Assembly (NCBI GenBank): GCA_035448825.1
Contig: DAOTJS010000038.1
Location: 1 to 10,636 of the forward strand
DNA length: 10,636 nucleotides
Direction: 5' to 3'
Source: JAGNGI01 sp035448825
GTDB taxonomy: Bacteria; Fidelibacterota; UBA2242
The stretch's first letter is position 1; each line of letters begins with the position of its first letter. The notes under the pieces were generated by a model. It worked only from the letters and a program-made list of their open reading frames with translations, was not told the origin of the DNA and did no database searches. Shown here one piece after another: positions 5,792-10,636 of this stretch. The position numbers were made by a program, and so were the translations under genes.

Positions 5792-7270
5792 TTAAGTGGT
5801 TTTGAAGGTCGCCTTTATGTCAATACTGGCTTTCGGTTGTTTGGGTAATTCAAAGTCGCCGGTTTCGGGATTGAGGTGATAATCTTTTCCCCATTCGATA
5901 TAATTTTTCATAATTTCCCGGACTGCACTGGCAATATAATGCACTTCGGTCTCGGTCATAGTTGGATGCAACGAAATGCGCACCCAGCCGGGCTTTAAGC
6001 TCAAGTTACCCTGGTCAATCTGACTCATAATGTCTTTTGACTTTTTGTTGTCAATATGCAGCAAGATGTGGCCATAAGTTCCCGCACATAGACAACCGCC
6101 CCGCGTCTGGATACCGAAGCGATCGTTAAGCAGACGTACAATTAGATTATGATGAACTTTGCGACTATAAAACGAAACAAAACCAATACGGTTATGGTTT
6201 TGAGATTCAAGGATGTTTATATCCGGGATTTCAGCCAGTTCATTCAGCAAGATTTCGGTCAAGTGATGTTCCTGTGCCAGAATATTGTCAATCCCCATTT
6301 CCTCTTTTAGTAAAATTGCCAGTGCGGCGCGAATTGCCTGTAAAAACCCAGGTGTTCCACCATCTTCGCGCACTTCAATATCCTGAAAAAAACGATGCTC
6401 ACCCCAGGGATTAGTCCAGAGTACCGTGCCGCCGCCCGGTTGATCCGGAACGCGATTATCATAAAGCTTTTTATCGAAAACGATTACTCCTGAGGAACCC
6501 GGTCCGCCCAGAAATTTATGAGGTGAGAAGAAAATCGCATCTAATTTCTGTTCCGGTTTGGGCGGATGCAGATTGATTTCGACATACGGCGCGGAAGCGG
6601 AATAATCAATGAAACACAAGCGTCCGAATTGATGCATAATCTCGGCTAACTCATAAACAGGTGTGATTAAGCCAGTGACATTCGAACAGGCAGTGAACGA
6701 GCCGATAATTAATTTCCGATCACGATTTAGCTCCAGAACGTTGCGTAAATGCTCAAGATTCGGCAACCCGTCCGATTTTTTACAAATTAACGATGTGTCA
6801 CAGCAACATTCTTCCCAGGTCGTTTGATTGGAATGATGCTCCATATGCGTTAGAAGTACCAGCGCTTTTTCCTGAGGCGGTATAGATATTTTTTCCTTGA
6901 ATTTATCTGGTACACGTAGTCCTAGCAGACGCTGAAATTTATTGATTACAGCCGTCATCCCGAACCCGGCAAATAATAAAACATCGTCCGGTCCGGCATT
7001 CACATGTTGTTTGATAATTTTATGCGCTTGATGGTAAGCATCGGTCATGATTGTACCAGTCAAAGTGGCTTCAGTATGAGTATTGGCTACGTACGGTCCC
7101 AGGGTATTAACGATATACTCTTCGATTGGTCGGTAAAGTCTTCCACTGGCGGCCCAATCGGCATATAGAATCGGTCGGCGACCACCTGGAAAATCATGCT
7201 GCCGGTCAATTCCGATAATATTGCGGCGAAAACGGTTAAAGTGTTCTTCAAGGTCAGTTCTAGTTGGCAT
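5792..7270 (-). CDS. Class V PLP-dependent enzyme, cysteine desulfurase / selenocysteine lyase type, 492 aa
   Basis: The start is set at ATG 7270 because AGGTGA (7276-7281) lies at ideal spacing; a GTG three codons earlier overlaps that site. Residues in this numbering: M-E-H-H-S-N near 143-148 carries the histidine that stacks on PLP, Asp222 in F-I-D-Y-S-A-S-A-P contacts the pyridine nitrogen, and Lys252 in S-P-H-K-F-L-G-G-P-G is the PLP-binding lysine. R390-G-G-C-L-C395-A-G-T-Y-G-H matches the active-site cysteine loop, with Cys395 aligned to the catalytic cysteine of SufS. These enzymes remove sulfur from cysteine as an enzyme persulfide. The protein is longer than SufS (about 400 residues) and ends in a hydrophilic tail. 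A C-C-C run at 155-157 and Cys163 are unusual. No SufU, SufE or IscU neighbour is present, so housekeeping Fe-S assembly is not shown; a related lyase activity is possible. Confidence 0.9.
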   Translation of the reverse strand: MPTRTDLEEHFNRFRRNIIGIDRQHDFPGGRRPILYADWAASGRLYRPIEEYIVNTLGPYVANTHTEATLTGTIMTDAYHQAHKIIKQHVNAGPDDVLLFAGFGMTAVINKFQRLLGLRVPDKFKEKISIPPQEKALVLLTHMEHHSNQTTWEECCCDTSLICKKSDGLPNLEHLRNVLELNRDRKLIIGSFTACSNVTGLITPVYELAEIMHQFGRLCFIDYSASAPYVEINLHPPKPEQKLDAIFFSPHKFLGGPGSSGVIVFDKKLYDNRVPDQPGGGTVLWTNPWGEHRFFQDIEVREDGGTPGFLQAIRAALAILLKEEMGIDNILAQEHHLTEILLNELAEIPDINILESQNHNRIGFVSFYSRKVHHNLIVRLLNDRFGIQTRGGCLCAGTYGHILLHIDNKKSKDIMSQIDQGNLSLKPGWVRISLHPTMTETEVHYIASAVREIMKNYIEWGKDYHLNPETGDFELPKQPKASIDIKATFKTT

Positions 7271-7275
7271 TATCT

Positions 7276-7281
7276 TCACCT
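7276..7281 (-). promoter_or_regulatory. Ribosome site that fixes the desulfurase-like start
   Basis: AGGTGA on the minus strand complements the 3' end of 16S rRNA and lies five bases before ATG at 7268-7270. It includes the GTG at 7277-7279, the alternative start of the longer frame, which therefore cannot have a proper site of its own. Confidence 0.65.
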
Positions 7282-7315
7282 AAAAAATCAACGCTTTAAT
7301 TTATTAACCCTGAAT

Positions 7316-7344
7316 TTGATAAGAACAAAAAAATTCATTAGAAG
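7316..7344 (+). promoter_or_regulatory. Possible promoter for the divergent lipoprotein gene
   Basis: TTGATA (7316-7321) and TAGAAG (7339-7344) are 17 bases apart on the plus strand. The -35 matches five of six consensus bases and the -10 four of six. Transcription would begin near 7351, about 76 bases before the ATG. I found no convincing promoter for the minus-strand gene in the same divergent spacer. Confidence 0.3.
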
Positions 7345-7426
7345 ACAGCGATGTTATCTTAATATGGCTAATAACAAATATTTCTTTCCAAAATGCCTGA
7401 ATTTAGTTAATCTTAGGGTGGTAAAA

Positions 7427-8092
7427 ATGAAAAAGCACTTTCTACTTTTAGCGATCGGACTATGTATAAGTGCCTGTGCTTCTCATCCTACGATTAGCCC
7501 AGTGCCGCTCAAACCGGGCGAAACTTATACCGGATTGACTTTCTCTGTTGAAAATATTGCACCTGTTTTTGTCTATCGGTGCGGGGTTTCCGAACGGAGC
7601 GATGTCGGTTTCCGAGTTGGCTTGCCGGTTTATGGTACCGGCATTGATTACTCCTATATCCTTTTCCAACACGAAAACATTTCCGATATCCTGAATTTAA
7701 GTTTCTCAGTGAACCCCAATTCCAATTTCGATATGACCTATTATTCGGTGCGAACCTTTCCGAAAAAACCCGGAAATGCCTTATACAGTGGATTTCGGCT
7801 AATGTATATTCCACGCGGTATTACTGGTGGAAACAGCTTGAGAGTGGGATTTCTCGGCGGATTATCATTTTCAAAAAAGGTCGGCTTAGAAATCGGCTAT
7901 TTCCACGATTTTGATAAAGGACAGCCAATCGAACATATTTTCGATTGGGATTCGTACAATCCGGAACGCTACCCGGCTACGACTGAGTATGGATTTCCAA
8001 CGGAATATTCGCGCCTGACAGGACTCTCTTGTCAGCTTTCGTTGAGTATGAAAATATTCGAGAAAAATCAGAGCAATAAACCGAAGAACTAA
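7427..8092 (+). CDS. Lipoprotein of unknown function, beta-rich, 221 aa
   Basis: The frame is open from 7196 but would run into the divergent gene. ATG 7427 is the real start because AGGGTGG (7415-7421) precedes it and the product then begins with a typical lipoprotein signal peptide: MKKH, a hydrophobic core, and I-S-A-C with Cys17 as the lipid anchor. Residues 18-19 are Ala-Ser, so an outer-membrane destination is likely. The mature part has alternating polar and hydrophobic strands rich in Gly, Tyr and Phe (for example at 58-80, 118-150 and 196-210), as in small beta-barrel or barrel-like envelope proteins. Apart from Cys17 the mature chain has only Cys52 and Cys202. I do not recognise a family. 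It stands alone between the divergent desulfurase-like gene and uvrB, 138 bases upstream of uvrB, and is probably monocistronic. Confidence 0.8.
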   Translation: MKKHFLLLAIGLCISACASHPTISPVPLKPGETYTGLTFSVENIAPVFVYRCGVSERSDVGFRVGLPVYGTGIDYSYILFQHENISDILNLSFSVNPNSNFDMTYYSVRTFPKKPGNALYSGFRLMYIPRGITGGNSLRVGFLGGLSFSKKVGLEIGYFHDFDKGQPIEHIFDWDSYNPERYPATTEYGFPTEYSRLTGLSCQLSLSMKIFEKNQSNKPKN

Positions 8093-8193
8093 ATCTTACT
8101 TTCATTTTTATATAAAATTTCAAACTAATCGGTGGGTATATTGCTCCAGAAATTTATGGGTTAAAATGATTATAGATTTCTACTGAAAATTAA

Positions 8194-8222
8194 TTGACTC
8201 TTGTTCTTCCCTATTCTAAATT
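8194..8222 (+). promoter_or_regulatory. Promoter just upstream of uvrB, possibly giving a near-leaderless mRNA
   Basis: TTGACT (8194-8199) and TAAATT (8217-8222) have a 17-base spacer. The expected transcription start, about seven bases beyond the -10, falls near 8229, two bases before the uvrB ATG. Only a weak GAG-type ribosome site precedes that ATG. I see no LexA-like operator in the 138-base spacer. Confidence 0.4.
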
Positions 8223-8230
8223 GAGATGCT

Positions 8231-10243
8231 ATGAACACATTTAAACTCACAACTAATTTCACTCCGACCGGTGATCAGCCGCAGGCTATTCGGGAACTGA
8301 CCGAGGGGATATTACGAGGCGATAAGTTTCAAACCCTACTCGGGGTAACCGGAAGTGGCAAGACTTTCACTATGGCGCAGGTTATTCAGAATGTGCAGAA
8401 GCCCACTTTGGTTATTTCCCATAATAAAACCTTAGCCGCGCAGTTATATGGAGAGTTCAGGGCCTTTTTCCCGGAAAATGCAGTCGAATATTTCATCTCG
8501 TTCTACGATTATTACCAGCCGGAGGCTTACCTGCCGGTCACGGATACTTACATCGAAAAAGATTCCTCGATCAATGATGAAATTGATAAACTGCGCCTCA
8601 AAACCACGAGCTCGCTAATCAGTCGCCGCGACGTAATCGTGGTTGCCAGCGTTTCCTGTATTTACGGTATTGGCTCACCGGAAGAGTACACTCGTTTTAT
8701 CGTTACTCTTAAAAAAGGCGACCGAATAGGCATTCGCCAGCTTTTTGGCAAGCTGGTAGATATTTATTATGCGCGCAATGATTTAGTGCTGGAACGCGGT
8801 AAATTTCGGGCGCGCGGCGACATCGTCGAGATTCACCCGGCTTATGAAGATTACGCCTACCGCATCGAACTTTTTGGCGATGAAATTGAACATATTTATA
8901 GCATTGATCCGCTGACCGGCGAAGTCCTAAACGAGCAGGAAGCGGTTGTAATTTTTCCGGCTAAGCACTTTATTTCTTCCGAAGAAACTATCCAGCGTGC
9001 TATTGTATCGATCGAGGAAGAACTGGAGGCACGTCTGGAAGAATTACGTTCTGCCGGTAAATTATTGGAAGCCCAGCGCTTGGGTCAGCGCACTCGCTTC
9101 GACCTCGAAATGATTCAGGAAGTCGGTTACTGCAGTGGGATCGAAAACTACTCGCGGCATTTCTCCGGTCGTAAACCCGGTCAGCAACCTTATACCCTGC
9201 TGGACTTTTTCCCGAAGGATTTTTTACTGATAATTGATGAATCGCATGTCACTATACCTCAATTGCGCGCTATGTATAACGGCGACCGAGCCCGGAAGGA
9301 AGTGCTGGTCGAATATGGCTTTCGTCTGCCATCGGCGCTGGATAACCGTCCACTCAAATTTCACGAATTTGAGAAAATGATCAATCAGGCGGTTTTTGTC
9401 TCGGCGACGCCCGCCGATTACGAACTGGAAAAATGCAACGGCGTGGTTGTGGAGCAAATTATTCGGCCGACAGGTTTACTCGATCCGGAAATTATCGTTA
9501 AACCCACCAAACACCAGATTGACGACCTGATTGACGAAATTGCAGCTGTCACGGCTCGCAAAGAACGCGTGCTGGTCACTACTTTGACCAAGAGAATGGC
9601 AGAAGATTTATCCGAGTATTTGCGCGGTATGGGACTTAGAGTTCGCTACTTGCATTCCGAGATTAAAGCCCTCGACCGCGTCGGTATCTTACGCGACTTG
9701 CGGCTGGGCAATTTCGATGTGCTGGTCGGCATTAATCTCCTGCGGGAAGGTCTCGATTTGCCAGAAGTATCGTTAGTCGCTATTCTGGACGCTGACAAGG
9801 AGGGATTTCTGCGTTCCGAAAAATCCCTGATGCAAGTTTCGGGTCGGGCGGCGCGCAATATTAACGGTCGGGTTATTTTCTATGCTGATGAAATTACCGA
9901 ATCAATGCGTAAAGTCATCGAAGAAGTCGGCCGCCGCCGCCAGGTTCAGCAGGCTTATAACATCGCTCATAATATTCAGCCTCGTACAATTTATAAATCT
10001 GTCGAAGAAGTTATGCAGACCACCGCCGTAGCTGACGTTAAACCGACTCCAATTCAAACCGAACAGCCGATTGGCGACCGCTATCGCGATAAAATGGAAA
10101 CGTCTGAGATTGTCGAACTACTCCGTTGTGAGATGCTCGCCGCCGCTGAAAACCTGGAATTTGAAAAAGCCGCCGAACTGCGCGACGAAATTGCCCGCAT
10201 CACCGGTCAGAAAAAAAGCCTTACTCGTGAAAATCTACTATAA
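8231..10243 (+). CDS. uvrB: UvrABC excision repair subunit B (UvrB), 670 aa, complete
   Basis: UvrB receives damaged DNA from UvrA, verifies the lesion with its beta-hairpin and ATPase, and then recruits UvrC for the dual incision of nucleotide excision repair in the cytoplasm. All landmarks are present: Walker A G-V-T-G-S-G-K-T at 38-45, the damage-probing hairpin beginning F-Y-D-Y-Y-Q-P-E-A-Y at 91-100, the D-E-S-H box at 336-339, S-A-T at 391-393, G-I-N-L-L-R-E-G-L-D at 500-509, motif VI with arginines 539 and 542 in S-G-R-A-A-R, and the C-terminal UVR domain at about 626-658 that contacts UvrC. Length is almost the same as the 673-residue E. coli protein. Motif VI reads Q-V-S-G-R, where many UvrBs have Q-T-I-G-R, a small variation. 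The gene is not in an operon with uvrA or uvrC here, and the rRNA operon follows on the same strand. Confidence 0.98.
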   Translation: MNTFKLTTNFTPTGDQPQAIRELTEGILRGDKFQTLLGVTGSGKTFTMAQVIQNVQKPTLVISHNKTLAAQLYGEFRAFFPENAVEYFISFYDYYQPEAYLPVTDTYIEKDSSINDEIDKLRLKTTSSLISRRDVIVVASVSCIYGIGSPEEYTRFIVTLKKGDRIGIRQLFGKLVDIYYARNDLVLERGKFRARGDIVEIHPAYEDYAYRIELFGDEIEHIYSIDPLTGEVLNEQEAVVIFPAKHFISSEETIQRAIVSIEEELEARLEELRSAGKLLEAQRLGQRTRFDLEMIQEVGYCSGIENYSRHFSGRKPGQQPYTLLDFFPKDFLLIIDESHVTIPQLRAMYNGDRARKEVLVEYGFRLPSALDNRPLKFHEFEKMINQAVFVSATPADYELEKCNGVVVEQIIRPTGLLDPEIIVKPTKHQIDDLIDEIAAVTARKERVLVTTLTKRMAEDLSEYLRGMGLRVRYLHSEIKALDRVGILRDLRLGNFDVLVGINLLREGLDLPEVSLVAILDADKEGFLRSEKSLMQVSGRAARNINGRVIFYADEITESMRKVIEEVGRRRQVQQAYNIAHNIQPRTIYKSVEEVMQTTAVADVKPTPIQTEQPIGDRYRDKMETSEIVELLRCEMLAAAENLEFEKAAELRDEIARITGQKKSLTRENLL

Positions 10244-10269
10244 ATTTATTGGAATACTAATCGCCGATT

Positions 10270-10330
10270 CAAATAATTGCTTTGGAAAGCCTGTAGTTTT
10301 CTATCAAGCTACTTAGTAACCGATTATTTG
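10270..10330 (+). repeat. Inverted repeat downstream of uvrB, possible 3'-UTR stem
   Basis: CAAATAATTG (10270-10279) can pair with CGATTATTTG (10321-10330), ten pairs including one G-U, about 27 bases after the uvrB stop. The enclosed 41 bases contain a smaller GTAGT/GCTAC pairing. No U-tract follows, so it is not a textbook intrinsic terminator, but it is the only clear structure between uvrB and the rRNA promoter. Confidence 0.3.
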
Positions 10331-10412
10331 GCATTGGGATTGTTGCGCTTAACGTAGTCCTGTTTTTTGGGAAGAATCAGTAAAAAATTTTGATTAAAAT
10401 ATTAAATTTTAC

Positions 10413-10441
10413 TTGCCAGATATTTTAATATGTTTTATATT
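10413..10441 (+). promoter_or_regulatory. Promoter of the rRNA operon
   Basis: TTGCCA (10413-10418) and TATATT (10436-10441) are 17 bases apart. The 30 bases before the -35 are almost all A and T, as in an UP element that binds the RNA polymerase alpha C-terminal domain. The stretch after the -10 (CACCCTGCT) is GC-rich, as in the discriminators of rRNA promoters under stringent (ppGpp) control in proteobacteria. Start predicted near 10448, giving a leader of about 140 bases. Confidence 0.65.
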
Positions 10442-10464
10442 CACCCTGCTAATTGAGAATTGAT

Positions 10465-10500
10465 TTTTAAGACCATTCCGAACTGGAGTGGTTCTTAAAG
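10465..10500 (+). promoter_or_regulatory. Hairpin in the rRNA leader, boxB-like
   Basis: TTAAGACCATTCC pairs with GGAGTGGTTCTTAA across a GAACT loop: about 13 pairs with one bulged base and one G-U, extendable by two pairs at the base. It lies immediately upstream of the boxA-like element, the order (boxB then boxA) seen in E. coli rrn leaders. It lacks a direct U-tract, which argues against a terminator. Confidence 0.6.
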
Positions 10501-10506
10501 TAAGAA

Positions 10507-10519
10507 GCTTTTTGACAAT
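10507..10519 (+). promoter_or_regulatory. boxA-like antitermination element
   Basis: GCTTTTTGACAAT matches 11 of 13 bases of the E. coli rrn boxA region GCTCTTTAACAAT. In rRNA leaders boxA RNA binds NusB-NusE and lets polymerase pass Rho-dependent terminators. Its place, seven bases after the hairpin and about 67 bases before 16S, suits that role. Confidence 0.6.
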
Positions 10520-10575
10520 AGAGAAAGTGTGAGATTTGAGACAGGTGTAGGGTAAAAAACCCAAAAATTTTATTT

Positions 10576-10591
10576 GTTGTAATAATACAAC
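10576..10591 (+). repeat. Perfect hairpin straddling the 16S rRNA 5' end
   Basis: GTTGTA-ATAA-TACAAC forms a six-pair stem with a four-base loop, extendable by two G-U pairs. The position matching E. coli 16S base 1 (10587) lies in its 3' arm, so folding would cover the predicted mature 5' end in the precursor. Confidence 0.45.
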
Positions 10592-10636
10592 GGAGAGTTT
10601 GATCCTGGCTCAGGACGAACGCTGGCGGCGTGCCTA
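10587..10636 (+). rRNA. rrs: 16S ribosomal RNA, 5' end only (partial)
   Basis: The universal start AGAGTTTGATCCTGGCTCAG begins at 10594 and continues as GACGAACGCTGGCGGCGTGCC, the conserved 5' domain of bacterial 16S rRNA. Aligning AGAGTTTG with E. coli position 8 places the mature 5' end near 10587, give or take a few bases. Only 50 bases fall within the window, and the gene runs off the right edge. The conserved start is too short to assign a phylum. Confidence 0.97.

Larger units (their letters stand above)
10244..10586 (+). other. Non-coding spacer: uvrB 3' region and rRNA operon leader
   Basis: This stretch of 343 bases holds no credible gene. The first part (to about 10380) carries the inverted repeat listed separately and no classical terminator. 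From 10381 the sequence is very AT-rich, like an UP element, and leads into the rRNA promoter, the boxB-like hairpin and the boxA-like element. A short GGGT-AAAAA-ACCC hairpin (10550-10562) follows, and then the hairpin at the 16S 5' end. No tRNA is present. Confidence 0.8.

Noticed and set aside
7196..7426. N-terminal extension of the lipoprotein frame (77 extra codons)
   Set aside because: It overlaps the start of the divergent desulfurase-like gene, has no ribosome site, and would bury the lipoprotein signal peptide inside the protein.
7271..7426. Minus-strand promoter TTGTTC-16-TAATAA for the desulfurase-like gene
   Set aside because: Only three of six consensus bases match in each box, so it cannot be distinguished from AT-rich background.
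7509..7814. Minus-strand frames inside the 7427-8092 gene
   Set aside because: They are antisense to the lipoprotein; composition is Arg/Asn-rich without domain signs.
10071..10316. Open frame of 81 codons overlapping the uvrB end
   Set aside because: Most of it lies within uvrB in another frame over the conserved UVR domain; no ribosome site.
10465..10515. Intrinsic terminator in the rRNA leader (hairpin then CTTTTT)
   Set aside because: The T-run begins about nine bases after the stem and coincides with the boxA-like element; a terminator ahead of the rRNA operon is less likely than an antitermination signal.
1..10636. CRISPR array, insertion sequence, tRNA, toxin-antitoxin or defence cassette
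   Set aside because: No regularly spaced repeats, transposase motifs, cloverleaf or paired small toxin-antitoxin frames were seen on either strand.

Overview
The window comes from a Gram-negative bacterial chromosome of moderate GC, probably an anaerobe or microaerophile. Two lipoprotein signal peptides, a very large secreted TPR/transglutaminase-like protein and a ferredoxin-thioredoxin reductase catalytic chain support this. Gene content and protein style resemble uncultured FCB-type or Desulfobacterota-like lineages. The 50 bases of 16S rRNA at the right edge are too conserved to name a phylum, so this placement is an inference.

Layout, left to right. (1) 1-141 (+): the tail of a signal-transduction protein with a C-terminal ICPDC zinc-ribbon-like half-motif. 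(2) 154-3909 (-): a 1251-residue exported protein with N-terminal TPRs, a jelly-roll-like beta domain, a second TPR block, a DUF3857-like domain, a transglutaminase-like Cys-His-Asp core and a C-terminal beta-rich region. It has a good promoter of its own. (3) 4066-4539 (-): a small cysteine-rich lipoprotein with a C-x-C-x-C-x-C run. (4) 4605-5649 (-): a compact operon of a glutaredoxin-like protein, the FTR catalytic chain (overlapping ATGA) and a PGPGW-type membrane protein. (5) 5792-7270 (-): a class V PLP enzyme of the cysteine desulfurase/selenocysteine lyase type. (6) 7427-8092 (+): a divergent lipoprotein of unknown function. (7) 8231-10243 (+): uvrB, complete. (8) 10244-10586: the rRNA leader region with a strong promoter, a boxB-like hairpin, a boxA-like element and a hairpin straddling the 16S 5' end. 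(9) 10587-10636 (+): the first bases of 16S rRNA.

How the genes may work together. The Grx-FTR pair looks like a ferredoxin-driven dithiol relay. The neighbouring desulfurase-like enzyme is also a cysteine/sulfur enzyme on the same strand, so a shared thiol/sulfur theme is possible but unproven. UvrB and the rRNA operon are housekeeping. I found no insertion sequence, CRISPR array, tRNA, phage gene or recognised defence system. The most distinctive items are the giant TPR/transglutaminase-like protein, the cysteine-rich lipoprotein, the Grx-FTR-membrane protein operon and the well-formed rRNA leader.
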